Assembly: GCF_021284765.1 (NCBI RefSeq)
Contig: NZ_CP089924.1
Location: 3,180,001-3,244,000, forward strand
Length of the DNA: 64,000 nt
Source: Lysobacter sp. 5GHs7-4
Lineage (GTDB): Bacteria; Pseudomonadota; Gammaproteobacteria; Xanthomonadales; Xanthomonadaceae
Direction: 5' to 3'
Of the stretch, positions 1 through 10,755 are shown one piece after another. The notes below the pieces were generated by a model. It did no database searches. It had not been told where the DNA came from and saw only the letters and a program-made list of their open reading frames with translations. Within the stretch, counting starts at the first letter, position 1. Each line of letters starts with the position of its first letter. The translations under genes and the position numbers were made by a program.

Positions 1-1131
1 CGCGGACAGGCGATCGCCTTGCTGGCCATGGTCACCGTGGTCGCGCCGATCGCCGGCCCGATCCTGGGCGGCTGGATCACCGACAACTACAGCTGGGAAT
101 GGATCTTCTTCATCAACGTGCCGATCGGCATCTTCGCCAGCCTGGTGGTCGGCAGCCAGCTGCGCGGCCGGCCGGAGAAGCTGGAAAAGCCGAAGATGGA
201 CTACATCGGCCTGATCACCCTGGTGATCGGCGTCGGCGCGCTGCAGATCCTGCTGGACCTGGGCAACGACGAGGATTGGTTCCGCTCCAACCTGATCGTG
301 ATCCTGGCGATCGTGTCGGCGATCGCGCTGGCGGTGTTCGTGATCTGGGAACTCACCGACAAGGATCCCATCGTCAATCTGCGCCTGTTCCGGCACCGCA
401 ATTTCGCCGCCGGCACCGCGGCCATGGTGATCGCCTACGCGGCCTTCTTCGCCGTCGGCATCCTGGTGCCGCTGTGGTTGCAGCGCAATCTGGGTTTCAC
501 CGCGATCTGGGCCGGTTTCGCGACCGCGCCGATCGGCATATTGCCGGTATTGCTGACACCGTTCGTGGGCAGGTACGCGCACAAGTTCGACCTGCGCTGG
601 CTGGCCACGTTCGCCTTCATCGCGATGTCGCTGACCAGCTTCGCGCGCTCGGGCTTCAACCTGGACGTCGACTTCAACCACATCGCGATGGTGCAGCTGT
701 TCCAGGGCTTCGGCGTGGCGCTGTTCTTCATGCCGGTGCTGCAGATCCTGCTGTCGGACCTGCAGCCGCACGAGATCGCGGCCGGCTCCGGCCTGGCGAC
801 GTTCATGCGCACGCTGGGCGGCAGCTTCGCCGCCTCGCTGACCACCTACGCCTGGACCGAGCGCGGCGCGGTGCACCACGCCCACCTGACCGAGAAGCTG
901 TCGGCTTACGATCCCAACCTGATCGAGACCGCCACGCGCATGGGCGGCGGCAATCTGCAGACCGGCGCGGCGATGTTGGAACGGATGATCTCCAACCAGG
1001 CCGCGCAGATCGGCTTCAACGAGATCTTCCACCTGCTGGGACTGATCTTCCTGGGCGTGATCGTGTTCGTGTGGTTCGCCAAGCCGCCGTTCCAGGCCAA
1101 GGCCGGCGCGCCGGCGGGCGGCGGTCACTAA
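1..1131 (+). CDS. MFS drug exporter of the DHA2 (EmrB/QacA) family, 3' part
   Basis: The reading frame is open from the first base, so the 5' end lies outside the window; 376 residues remain. The start of the visible part carries the antiporter motif C of drug:proton exporters (GPILGGW), followed by the EmrB-typical segment WEWIFFINVPIG. About nine hydrophobic segments follow, ending in a short Ala/Gly-rich cytoplasmic tail. By family the protein exports hydrophobic toxic compounds across the inner membrane using the proton gradient, usually with an EmrA adaptor and an outer-membrane channel encoded upstream. The gene ends at a strong bidirectional terminator. Substrate cannot be told from the sequence. 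Confidence 0.93.
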   Translation, partial: RGQAIALLAMVTVVAPIAGPILGGWITDNYSWEWIFFINVPIGIFASLVVGSQLRGRPEKLEKPKMDYIGLITLVIGVGALQILLDLGNDEDWFRSNLIVILAIVSAIALAVFVIWELTDKDPIVNLRLFRHRNFAAGTAAMVIAYAAFFAVGILVPLWLQRNLGFTAIWAGFATAPIGILPVLLTPFVGRYAHKFDLRWLATFAFIAMSLTSFARSGFNLDVDFNHIAMVQLFQGFGVALFFMPVLQILLSDLQPHEIAAGSGLATFMRTLGGSFAASLTTYAWTERGAVHHAHLTEKLSAYDPNLIETATRMGGGNLQTGAAMLERMISNQAAQIGFNEIFHLLGLIFLGVIVFVWFAKPPFQAKAGAPAGGGH

Positions 1132-1152
1132 GCGCGACGCGGCGCGCATACG

Positions 1153-1185
1153 AACAGGGCCGGATTGTTCCGGCCCTGTTTTTTT
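1153..1185 (+). terminator. Rho-independent terminator between convergent genes
   Basis: A perfect 12-bp stem (AACAGGGCCGGA at 1153-1164 paired with 1169-1180), a 4-base loop and a run of T. It sits between the stop codons of the exporter (plus) and the HypX-like gene (minus). The run of A on the other side of the stem is only two bases, so it should work best for the plus-strand exporter. Confidence 0.85.
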
Positions 1186-1189
1186 AGGC

Positions 1190-2896
1190 TCAAGCCAGCG
1201 ACGGCGCCGTGTGCGGGTCGCGCAACGGCTCGGCCGACGGCAGCGCCGCGCCCTTGCGCACGAAGCGGTGGCGGGCCTCGTGGTAGGCGGGATCGGGACC
1301 GAAGAAGTTGCGGTACATGTGGCTGAGTTCCTCGGCGGCGTAGCTCTCCAGCGGCTTGCGGCGCTCGTCGCTGGCGCGGCGGCGACGCTTCACGCCCATC
1401 GCCTTGCGCCAGGCGTCCGGCTCGATCAGGCCCTGGATCCGCGTCTCCACCTGCGCGCGGAACGCCGCGCCATCCGCGCCGAACGCGGCGTCGATCAGGC
1501 CGATGCGTTCGGCATGCTCGCTGGTCAACGGCTGCAGGCTGTCGGTGAGTTCCTGCGCACGCGCGACGCCGACACGGCGCGGCAGCAGATACGTCCAGTA
1601 CTCCGAGCCGTACAAGCCGCCCATGCCCTTGTAGTGCGGATTCAGCACCAGTCCCTCGCGCGCCCAGACCTGGTCCGCGGCCAGCGCCAGCACCACGCCG
1701 CCGGCGCCGGCGTTGCCCTGCATCGCGGCGACCACGCGGTGGCTGTCGGTCAGCACGATCTCGCGCACCAGCGCGTTCATGGCCAGGATGTTGCGCCAGG
1801 ATTCCAGCGCCGGATCGGCGGCGGCCTCGATCTGATTGAGGTGGATGCCGTTGCTCCACACGTCGCGGCCGCCCATCAAGACGATCGCGCGCGTGGGCCG
1901 CGCGCGCGCATGCAGGAACGCGGCGCGCAGCCGCTCGCACTGCCGCGTCGACATGGCGCCGTTGTAGAAGTCGAAATGCAGGTAGCCGACCGCGCCGTCC
2001 TCGCGGTAGTGGATGTCGCGCCAGGTGTCGCCACGATCGGGCGCGTCGATCGGCAGCGATCGCTCCGGCACGCGCGCCATGCGCCGCGGCCCCAGCACCT
2101 GCGCGGCCGGCAGCTTGACCCCGTCCTTGATGCGCAGATGGCCCAGCCACACGGCGCCGTCGCCGCTGGCCACGCAGACCGCGCCCTCGCGCTGCGCCAG
2201 CAGGTCGCCCGGCCGCCCGCGCAGTTGCGCTTCCGGCCACGCGTCGTAGAGCTGGCACGGCAGCCCGGCCAGGATCGCGCGCGCGCCGGGCGCGCTGTCG
2301 CCGCAGCGCACGCGGCGCAGGACGGTGGCGCTGGGCAGATCCCAGTCGACCGCGCGGTCGGCCGCGCGCATCGACGGACGCAGGCGCCCGCGCACGTCGG
2401 CGTCGCGGTAGTCCAGCGCGCGCGGCGTGTGCAGGCCCGAGGCGTAGCGTTCTACCGCCTGCAGCAAGGCGCGCATCGCGGCTTGCGCGACTTCGTGGCG
2501 ATACAGTTCGCTCTTCCCGACCTCGCGCATGGGGAACGTGGCGCTGGCCCAGATATCGCCGGCGTCCATTTCCGCCGCCGCCTGCAGCACGGTCACGCCC
2601 CATTCGCGCTCGCCGTCGAGGATGGCCCAGTCCAGCGAGGACGCGCCGCGATCGCCGACGATGCCGGGATGCACGATCAGGCAGGTGGTGCGATTCCAGA
2701 TCGCCTCGGGTATCGCCGATTTCAGCATCGGTGCCACGATCAGGTCGGGGCGCTCGCGCTGCGCCGCCTGCTGCATGGTTTCGGGGTCGCTGGCGACCTG
2801 GATGACGACGTCGTGGCCCAGCTCCGACAGCCGGCATGCGGCCAGCTGCGACAGTCCATTGCACGCCGTGCACAAGAGCAATATGCGCAGTGCCAT
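1190..2896 (-). CDS. hypX: HypX-like formyl-transferase/enoyl-CoA hydratase protein
   Basis: Predicted 568 residues. The N-terminal half resembles 10-formyl-THF-dependent formyltransferases, with HPG at residues 76-78 and a GDRGASSLDW segment just after it. The C-terminal half is a crotonase fold with the glycine-rich oxyanion region QGNAGAGGVV and a KGMGGLYGSEYW segment. This two-domain layout is that of HypX/HoxX, which makes the CO ligand of [NiFe]-hydrogenase from formyl-THF under oxic conditions. The start at 2896 was chosen because AAGGA lies 8 bases upstream and the fold begins directly (MALRILLLC). No hydrogenase or hyp gene is nearby, so the role here could be different, for example in secondary metabolism. 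It is transcribed towards the shared terminator. Confidence 0.8.
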   Translation of the reverse strand: MALRILLLCTACNGLSQLAACRLSELGHDVVIQVASDPETMQQAAQRERPDLIVAPMLKSAIPEAIWNRTTCLIVHPGIVGDRGASSLDWAILDGEREWGVTVLQAAAEMDAGDIWASATFPMREVGKSELYRHEVAQAAMRALLQAVERYASGLHTPRALDYRDADVRGRLRPSMRAADRAVDWDLPSATVLRRVRCGDSAPGARAILAGLPCQLYDAWPEAQLRGRPGDLLAQREGAVCVASGDGAVWLGHLRIKDGVKLPAAQVLGPRRMARVPERSLPIDAPDRGDTWRDIHYREDGAVGYLHFDFYNGAMSTRQCERLRAAFLHARARPTRAIVLMGGRDVWSNGIHLNQIEAAADPALESWRNILAMNALVREIVLTDSHRVVAAMQGNAGAGGVVLALAADQVWAREGLVLNPHYKGMGGLYGSEYWTYLLPRRVGVARAQELTDSLQPLTSEHAERIGLIDAAFGADGAAFRAQVETRIQGLIEPDAWRKAMGVKRRRRASDERRKPLESYAAEELSHMYRNFFGPDPAYHEARHRFVRKGAALPSAEPLRDPHTAPSLA

Positions 2897-3221
2897 CGAA
2901 CAGTCCTTGTTCGTCCGTGTGACTTCACTGTCGGCCAAGGCCGACGGGCAAACTCGCTCCCTAGTCACAGTTCTTACGCGTTCTTCGCGGCGGACCGGTC
3001 AAACCTGGACGGCGGTCGGATACCGAGTCGCAGGCCTGCGTGGGAACGGGCGCGGATGCGGCGCGAGGCCGCGTTGGGTGCACGAACGGCAGGCCTCGGC
3101 CGCGGTGCCGACTAGCGGCTTGCCGACGAACGGCGTGCCGGATTCCGGCGGATGCGGACGGCGATCTTCGACTGGCCGACGCGGCGCGGACGAATGCGCG
3201 CCGCGTCGCCGCGCGCGGCGA
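2897..3221. other. Intergenic region, no gene seen
   Basis: 325 bases between the start of the HypX-like gene and the stop of the lipase effector gene, both on the minus strand. It should hold the promoter of the HypX-like gene. I see no convincing coding frame, repeat or T-rich terminator. Confidence 0.5.
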
Positions 3222-5690
3222 TCAGGCGCGGCGTGCGGCGCGTTCCGCGCTCTGCGCGTCCTGCCCCTGCTGCTGCGATTGCGCCTGGGCCGGTGCGCGC
3301 GCGGCTTCGATCTCGGCCGCGCGTTGGGTGCTCTCGCGCAACGGCGTGTCCATGCCGCGCGCGGTCTCGACGCTGGCGTTGAGGCGCGCCGGGTCGTCCA
3401 GCCGGCCCTGCACCGCGAACACACGGCTGGCGTCGCGGCTGAGTTCGACGTGGTGGATTTCCTGCATGCCGCTGCGCATCGCCGCCACCGCAAGCGAGCC
3501 GGCGAGCTGGTCGCTGCGCGGATCGGACGCGCGCGCGTGGCGCGCGTCCAGCGCATATACGCCTTCGGCCGCGCCGCGGTACAGCGGATACTGGCTATGG
3601 CGAGGGTCGTTGAGCAGCACGCCGTCGCCGTCGGGACTGGACCGCGCGCCGGTCGGCGTGGCGTTCGCGCCGCGCGCGCCCGGCTCGGGCTGCGGCGTCA
3701 CCGGCGCGTCCTGGCCCGGCGGCGCGATCGTCGGCAGTCGCCTGAGCGCGGCCTGCTCCATCTCGCGGGTGCGGAAATCCAGGCTGGGCAGCACGGTGTC
3801 GACCATGCCGTGCCGCTGCACCGCCTCGCCGGCGGCCTGGCCGATGTTGTCGAACAGCACCTTGGTCTGGACGATATTGCCGATGCCACTGGGACGGGTC
3901 GGATCGAAGGTCACCGCCGCGCCGCCGATGCCGGCCACGGTCGCGCCGGTCAGGGCGAACCCCAGCGGCGCGTAGCTGGTGGTGCGGCGGATCTGGTAGC
4001 CGGTGGCGTCGAGGGTGGCGTCGATGGAATGGCCGGCGCCGTCGGCGGCGCGGCGCACGTTGGCGCCCAGGGCGTCGGCGGTCTGCTCGATCGCGCGCGC
4101 GCCCTGGTTGGCGCTGGCGCGGGTGTTATTGGCGGCCTGCTGCGAGCCGGCCAGCGCCGCGCGCGCTTCGCCGCGCTGCGTTTCGCAATACTGGGCGGTG
4201 GCGCGGTCGCGCTGGTCGGCGATGTCGTTGAGCATCGGCACCCAACGCCCGGCGCCGCGCAGGAAACTGTTGGTGGCGCTGTTGGTCCATTTGGCGCCTT
4301 CGCACTGGACCATGTCGACCGCGGCCGCGGCGCGGCCGGACACCAGTTGCACCTGGGCCACGGCTTCGCCGCCGGTGCGCACCTGCCAGCTGCCGATCTG
4401 GCCGACCGTGTGGGTGCCGGCCTGGGCCACGCGGCCGCTGGTCTGCAGGCCCACGCGGGCGCCATCGCCGGCCAGGTCCAGGCCGCGATCCACCACGCGG
4501 CCACCGCCGGCGACCACTTCGCCGGCCTGCCGGCCGACCTGGGCGCCGGCCAGCGACACCGTCGCCACGCGCAGCAAGGGGCCTGCGAATTCGCCCGCCT
4601 GCCCCAAGGACATCGCCTGCGGGCGGTCGATCAGGCTGCCCTGCGCATCGCGCGTCTTGGGCGTCAGCAAGGGCTGCACCTGGCCCGCCGCCAGCGGCAT
4701 CTCGCGCAGGGCGCGGTTGCCCGACTGCGTGGCCAAGGCGTCGACCAGCCCGCGCGCATCGGCCTGCGCCTCGCGGCTGTACGGCAGGTGCTGCGCGAGT
4801 TGCTGGCCCAGCAGTTCCTTCGCGCCCGGCAGACGCATCAGGTCCGAGGCCTGATTGGCGACGCGACCGAGTTCGGCCCGGCGCAGACCGTTCATGCGGT
4901 CGATGCTGGTCTGCACGTCGGTCAGCACCTCGCCGGTGACCTGGTAGGCGACAACGTTCTGGTTGGGGTTGTGAACGGTCAGGCCGTTCTGATCCGCGTA
5001 GCGCTGCGCGGTGGCTTGGTGCAGGCCGGCGGCGTTGAAGGTGGTGGCGGGCACGCCGGTGATGGCCGAACCGGCCGAGGCCATGCCGCCGCCGAGGGAG
5101 TGGCCGACGATTTCGAAATTACTGCCCACTCCGGAGTTTCTGAACTCGACCGCAACCTCCATCGCCCGGTCGTAGTAGTTGCTTTGCAGCCCCAGGCCTT
5201 GCCTGCCGTTGTTCATCCAGTCTTCTGGCGCGGATTCGCGCGTCACCTGCCTGCCGCCCTCATCGAACACGACCGGGCCGTTGGAACCCTTGTAGCTGAG
5301 CACCGGCTTCACTTCGGGGCCGAACACCCGAGGGTCGGGCAAATAGATCTCGGCCCGGAACGCGGAATCGTCAGGTTGCAGCAACTGATCGATACGCGCG
5401 TTGTTCCAGGCCACGCCGGAGCCGCGCAGGAGTTCGGGATGTTCGCTGCCGCGTAACCAGCCCGGCGGCGGCTGTCCGACATGCTCGGCGGAACGGTAGA
5501 CATCGGCGGCCAGACCGGCCATTTCACGGGCGTGGTATTGGCGTTGCAAGGCATCCGCCTGGGCCATCGACTCGCGGTCGCCGCCGGCGCGCATCGAGGC
5601 CAGCAGGGCCTGCTGTTCGCGCAGCTGAGCGATCTTCTCCTCGACCGTGCGCGGGGTTTGCGACGGGAGTTCCTGCTCGGGCGTGGACAT
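3222..5690 (-). CDS. Predicted X-T4SS antibacterial effector: lipase with C-terminal XVIPCD
   Basis: Predicted 822 residues, no signal peptide. The N-terminal third has an alpha/beta-hydrolase lipase signature GHSLGGG with the nucleophile at Ser198, in the style of class 3 lipases. A long Ala/Gln-rich middle follows. The last ~130 residues (from about 690) look like XVIPCD: a DPRHSQYPLY segment, then SDQLAGSLAVAAMRSG, then SRDASRVFAVQG, ending in a Gln-rich tail. XVIPCD recruits effectors to the VirD4 coupling protein of the Xanthomonadales killing T4SS; lipase effectors would attack membrane phospholipids of rival bacteria. The start at 5690 follows an AGGGA ribosome site; a longer frame to 5756 exists but lacks one. 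No T4SS genes lie in the window. The divergent neighbour is a candidate immunity lipoprotein. Confidence 0.82.
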   Translation of the reverse strand: MSTPEQELPSQTPRTVEEKIAQLREQQALLASMRAGGDRESMAQADALQRQYHAREMAGLAADVYRSAEHVGQPPPGWLRGSEHPELLRGSGVAWNNARIDQLLQPDDSAFRAEIYLPDPRVFGPEVKPVLSYKGSNGPVVFDEGGRQVTRESAPEDWMNNGRQGLGLQSNYYDRAMEVAVEFRNSGVGSNFEIVGHSLGGGMASAGSAITGVPATTFNAAGLHQATAQRYADQNGLTVHNPNQNVVAYQVTGEVLTDVQTSIDRMNGLRRAELGRVANQASDLMRLPGAKELLGQQLAQHLPYSREAQADARGLVDALATQSGNRALREMPLAAGQVQPLLTPKTRDAQGSLIDRPQAMSLGQAGEFAGPLLRVATVSLAGAQVGRQAGEVVAGGGRVVDRGLDLAGDGARVGLQTSGRVAQAGTHTVGQIGSWQVRTGGEAVAQVQLVSGRAAAAVDMVQCEGAKWTNSATNSFLRGAGRWVPMLNDIADQRDRATAQYCETQRGEARAALAGSQQAANNTRASANQGARAIEQTADALGANVRRAADGAGHSIDATLDATGYQIRRTTSYAPLGFALTGATVAGIGGAAVTFDPTRPSGIGNIVQTKVLFDNIGQAAGEAVQRHGMVDTVLPSLDFRTREMEQAALRRLPTIAPPGQDAPVTPQPEPGARGANATPTGARSSPDGDGVLLNDPRHSQYPLYRGAAEGVYALDARHARASDPRSDQLAGSLAVAAMRSGMQEIHHVELSRDASRVFAVQGRLDDPARLNASVETARGMDTPLRESTQRAAEIEAARAPAQAQSQQQGQDAQSAERAARRA

Positions 5691-5807
5691 GGCGGTTCTA
5701 TCCCTGAACGGCGCTAAGCTGAGGCCGAAACTGCCACTTCGCCCCGCCCCTGTCAAACGTCGGCTTTGTTACATTCGGGCCGCCCCACGCCAAGGACGAC
5801 CGCCGCC

Positions 5808-6821
5808 ATGACGCTGCCGCTACCGCCCTCGCCGCTACGTCGCTGGTGGCTCGCCGGCCTGATGTTGTGCGCGCTGACCGCGTGCTGGGCGATGCCGCCC
5901 GCCGGTGGCGATCGGCTGCCCTGGGATCCGGGCGATTACTTCGAGGGTCCGGCGCTGCAATTGGCGCTGGCCAGCGATCGTCGCAAGGCAGAACAGATCC
6001 GCTGGATGATCCACGACCAGGGCATCAATCCGGATCGGCTGTTCGACAAGGGCGACATGCCGTTGGTGGCCTGGCCGGTGTTCAACGAGAACCCCGAAGG
6101 CCTGCGTCTGCTGCTGGAGAACGGCGCCGACCCGAACGCGCGCAAATACGACCCGCAACGCAAACGGGGACAGTATCGCAACAATGCGATGGTGCTGGCG
6201 GCGCGCACCGAGAATCCGATTTATCTCAAACTGCTGTTGGACCACGGCGGCGACCCGAACGCGCTCAGCTCCAATGAAGAGTCGCTGATGCACGTGGCCT
6301 ATCTGGCCGGCCGCTGGCAGAACATACAACTGCTTTTGCAGCGCGGCGCACGCATCAACGAGCCCTTGTTCGCCAAATCGGAGAGCTACGAGGGCCACGA
6401 CACCGTACTCAATTGGTACGCGCGCCTGGGCAATTTCGACAAAGCCTATTGGTTGCTGCAGCACGGCGCCGATCCGGGCAGGAGCATGTGGGTGCCGCCG
6501 GATACCAAGGACGGCGCCAAGCTGGCGTTGCGGAAGCCGATTTTGGAAAGCATCTTCTGGCTGCCGGTGAAACCTCACATGGTCGAATGGCAGCGTAAGT
6601 GCCAGATGTTCGCGCTAGCCCGCGGCCTCAGCCCGCCGCCGATGCCCGACGCCATCAAATTCAGCCGCAAGGGCCTGGGCCTGCCGACCGAGGAAAAGGA
6701 CATACCGTTGCCGAGCGTGGAAGAAGCCAAGCGCGCGCAGGCCGCCGAGCCCAAGCCGGTGACGATGCCGGAACCCGCGCCCGAGCCGACGGTTGCCCCG
6801 TCGCCCGCGCCGGCCGGATAA
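5808..6821 (+). CDS. Ankyrin-repeat lipoprotein, candidate immunity protein
   Basis: Predicted 337 residues. The start at 5808 has AAGGA 12 bases upstream. The signal peptide ends in the lipobox LTAC with the lipidated Cys at residue 26, so the protein should be anchored in the periplasm. At least four ankyrin repeats follow (for example LRLLLENGADPN, LKLLLDHGGDPN, IQLLLQRGARIN, YWLLQHGADPG). The last 50 residues are Pro/Ala/Glu-rich. Lipoproteins encoded beside X-T4SS or T6SS lipase effectors commonly act as periplasmic immunity proteins, and ankyrin folds suit binding of a partner. The gene is divergent from the lipase effector rather than co-directional, which is less usual. The immunity role is inferred from context only. 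Confidence 0.75.
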   Translation: MTLPLPPSPLRRWWLAGLMLCALTACWAMPPAGGDRLPWDPGDYFEGPALQLALASDRRKAEQIRWMIHDQGINPDRLFDKGDMPLVAWPVFNENPEGLRLLLENGADPNARKYDPQRKRGQYRNNAMVLAARTENPIYLKLLLDHGGDPNALSSNEESLMHVAYLAGRWQNIQLLLQRGARINEPLFAKSESYEGHDTVLNWYARLGNFDKAYWLLQHGADPGRSMWVPPDTKDGAKLALRKPILESIFWLPVKPHMVEWQRKCQMFALARGLSPPPMPDAIKFSRKGLGLPTEEKDIPLPSVEEAKRAQAAEPKPVTMPEPAPEPTVAPSPAPAG

Positions 6822-6908
6822 CGCCAGCCCGACGGAGCGCTCCGCGGTACGACGCCTGCAGCACGTCGGCCATCCGGCGCGCTCGCCGCGGCGCGCCATC
6901 GCCCGCCC

Positions 6909-8318
<1,410 letters not shown>

Positions 8319-8494
8319 GGCGACGAAGTGCGGAAACCGGCTAGCACTGTACCGGGATGGCGTCGCAACGCGCGAGACGGCAAGCGCCCGAACGCGCGTA
8401 GCCGGAGGCCGAGGGCGCGAGTAGGAGTTTCCCGACCCGGCGCTATCGCAACAAAGAACGCCCGACGCCAGCGATACCTAGGCCACGCCGAAAC

Positions 8495-8782
8495 TCAGGC
8501 CGCCAGCGGCCGGTGATGCTCCGGGTACAGCGCCGGCAGCCAGCGCTGCGGCGTCGCCAGCAGGCCGGACACGTCGGCGCGCGCGACGATGCCGTAGCCG
8601 CGCGCGTCGATATCGGCGGCGATGCTGCGCCAGTCCAGGCGCGGCGCGGCCATCGCGCTTTCGACGGTCCAGCCGAAGCGCAGCGCGCCCAGGGCGAACA
8701 TCTCGTCCAGCGGCAGGGGCCGCCCCGCGGGTGCGACCACATAGCCTTCTTCGTCGCCCACCACGAACACGTCCACACGCAT
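8495..8782 (-). CDS. Small conserved-looking protein of unknown function
   Basis: Predicted 95 residues, acidic, no signal peptide or membrane segment. It begins MRVDVFVVGDEEGYVVAPAG and contains a WRSIAADIDARGYGIVARADV stretch split by charged residues, suggesting a compact alpha/beta fold. A strong ribosome site (AAGGAG) lies 8 bases before the ATG, which supports translation. No family was recognised. It stands alone downstream of another small unknown gene. Confidence 0.6.
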   Translation of the reverse strand: MRVDVFVVGDEEGYVVAPAGRPLPLDEMFALGALRFGWTVESAMAAPRLDWRSIAADIDARGYGIVARADVSGLLATPQRWLPALYPEHHRPLAA

Positions 8783-8964
8783 CGAATCACTCCTTGCACA
8801 AACCTACGCCCGAGCGGTCCCACCGCTCGACGGCGCGCCATGGTGGCGATCGCGAAAGAAAAATTTCGTGAAAGAAAGATGGCCGATTGGTGAATCCTGC
8901 GGCCTGCGGCGCGATGGATCGCAGAACGATCCGTTCTCGCGCCATGCGCAGGCGTCGGCGCGAC

Positions 8965-9270
8965 TCAGGCGGCTTCGAGACGGCTGAGCAGGCGCCGCAA
9001 CACCAGCGCAAGCGTCCGCCGCGAGGATTCCATCGCGGCCAGGTAGTCGCCGGGACGCTCCTGCCCCATCGCGTGCTTGGCGGCGTTGACGGTGTCCAGC
9101 ACCAGCACCACGCCGTCGGCGCCGACCATGTCGCTGAGCGAGCGCCGGTGCGCATCGAGACGGCGTTCGAGTTCGTAGTCCAGCCCGCGCCCGGCACGCG
9201 CGCTCACGCGGGCGAGCGTCGCATCCAGGCGCTGGACTTCGTCTTCGATCTGCGCGGACGTGTAATGCAT
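8965..9270 (-). CDS. Small alpha-helical protein of unknown function
   Basis: Predicted 101 residues from an ATG preceded by AGGA. The chain is rich in Arg, Leu and Ala with heptad-like spacing (for example IEDEVQRLDATLARVSAR and RRTLALVLRRLLSRLEAA), so it is probably a helical hairpin or coiled coil. No export signal and no recognised domain. It lies on the minus strand 182 bases before the other small gene and could be co-transcribed with it. Confidence 0.55.
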   Translation of the reverse strand: MHYTSAQIEDEVQRLDATLARVSARAGRGLDYELERRLDAHRRSLSDMVGADGVVLVLDTVNAAKHAMGQERPGDYLAAMESSRRTLALVLRRLLSRLEAA

Positions 9271-9573
9271 GGACGGCGGTTCCTGTGAGGGCACGTCGGC
9301 GACGGCGGGCAACGAGGCTAGGCAGCGCGCGTCTCACCGGATGACACTGCAACGGCGGCGGGCACTTAGCGCTGGCAAATCTGACCGGCGCGGCCCACGC
9401 GGGTTCCGCGACCGTGCACGGTTCGATTCAGGCCTAGCTCACGTTGCGAACGTGGCGCGCGCGCGCAAGCGGACACGGCCGCACCGCCGTTGCCAGGCGG
9501 TGGCGCGTCGTCGTGCAAGCGTGTATGGCCAGGCGATCGCGCGACCGCCCGGCCCTGCGGCGCGATGCGCCGC
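9271..9573. other. Intergenic region, nothing recognised
   Basis: 303 bases between the small helical protein gene and the stop codon of the second predicted effector, both on the minus strand. No coding frame with a ribosome site, no stable T-tailed hairpin and no repeat was noticed. Confidence 0.45.
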
Positions 9574-10698
9574 TCAGCCCATCGCCTTGCGATGCTCGGG
9601 CTGTTCGGCGGTCTGCGCGGCCGCCAATTGAACCTGCGCCTGCGCGGGTACGGGCGCCTGCACCGCGACCGTGGCGGCGTCCTGTTCGCGCACGCCGCGC
9701 GCCTGGTTCTCGCTGACCATGGCGTAGTTCGGCCCGGTCGGCCCCTTGCTGCCGTCGAACACGAACATGTTGCGATCCGGCTGGCCGCTGGCGTCGACGA
9801 TGGCGTTGCCGGGCTGGATGCCGGTCACGCCCTCGAACCCCTTCAACTTCGCGCCGGCATACAGATTGGCCGCGAGCTGTTCGTCGGCCATGCCGTGCGT
9901 GCGCATCGCCGCGACGACCTGCTGGTACATCGGGTCTTCGCGCATGCGCGCGACGTTGGGGTCGAGTGCGGCCAGCGCGGCGCGCGCCTCGCCGGGCGCC
10001 GCGTCGGGCGTCAGGCTGGCCTGGCGGCTGTCGGTGGACACCGCGCCCGGCGTCGGCAGCTTGGGGCCGATCACGTCGTCCGGCGACAGGCCGTGCTGGC
10101 CCACGCGCACGCGATCGCTCCACTCCATGCTGCCGCTGCTGTTCATCACCACCAGCTTGCCCTGATCCAGTTGCTGGCCGATCAGGTTGGCCAGTTGCTC
10201 GGGCGTGGCGTTGCGGTTGGCGGCGCCGATCTGGTTGCCGATGGAATTGTTGTACAGGTCCATCGCCTCGCGATTGGCCCAGTTGCCGGGCAGGCCTTCG
10301 TGCGCGGTGGTGAAGGCCTTGCCCCACTCCGGCCCGTATTCCTGCGCGAGCCGCGCGCTCCAGTAGGCATGGCGGAACGCGTCGCGGTGGCCGTCGTTGC
10401 CCTGCCACTCGCGCGCGCGGTCGGCGGGAACGCCGGCCGGCACCGCGTTGTCGGGGAAACGCCGCTCGCCTTCGGCGAAGGCCTCGCGCGCGATGTCGCG
10501 GAAACCGCTCAAGCCGACCAGGCCGCGATCGCGGGTGAGCCGGTCGAGCAGCTCGCCCTCGGTCTTGGTCATCTGCCGGCCGTCGGTGAACGGTATATCG
10601 ATCGCGCCGAACGCGCGCGGACGATAGGTGATCACTTCATCGTCGGCGACCTGATAGTTGGTCCGAATGTCGTTGAGGTTGGGGCGTGGGTCCGACAT
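9574..10698 (-). CDS. Predicted X-T4SS effector with DUF6973-like domain and XVIPCD-like C-terminus
   Basis: Predicted 374 residues, no signal peptide. Residues about 95-160 carry a DUF6973-like pattern: GHRDAFRHAYWSARLA, then TAHEG, then MDLYNNSIGNQIG; the conserved His, Arg, Glu and Asn residues suggest a catalytic site, but the activity is unknown to me. From about residue 245 the chain resembles XVIPCD: short helices around DPMYQQVVAAMRTHGMADEQ, a FVFDGSKGPTGPNY strand region and a Gln-rich tail. It follows a lipoprotein gene on the same strand (57 bases between them), the usual order of X-T4SS immunity-effector pairs. Function as an antibacterial toxin is inferred from these two features together. 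Confidence 0.7.
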   Translation of the reverse strand: MSDPRPNLNDIRTNYQVADDEVITYRPRAFGAIDIPFTDGRQMTKTEGELLDRLTRDRGLVGLSGFRDIAREAFAEGERRFPDNAVPAGVPADRAREWQGNDGHRDAFRHAYWSARLAQEYGPEWGKAFTTAHEGLPGNWANREAMDLYNNSIGNQIGAANRNATPEQLANLIGQQLDQGKLVVMNSSGSMEWSDRVRVGQHGLSPDDVIGPKLPTPGAVSTDSRQASLTPDAAPGEARAALAALDPNVARMREDPMYQQVVAAMRTHGMADEQLAANLYAGAKLKGFEGVTGIQPGNAIVDASGQPDRNMFVFDGSKGPTGPNYAMVSENQARGVREQDAATVAVQAPVPAQAQVQLAAAQTAEQPEHRKAMG

Positions 10699-10755
10699 CG
10701 CGCTCTCCTTTTCGCTTGCGTTCGTACGCCGCCGCGCGCCGCGCGGCCGGGAACC

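Noticed and set aside
2529..5456. Very long open frames opposite the lipase, PKS and RadA genes (up to nearly 1000 codons)
   Set aside because: They are antisense or frame-shifted shadows of GC-rich real genes, with Arg/Ala/Gly/His-rich composition and no domain pattern.
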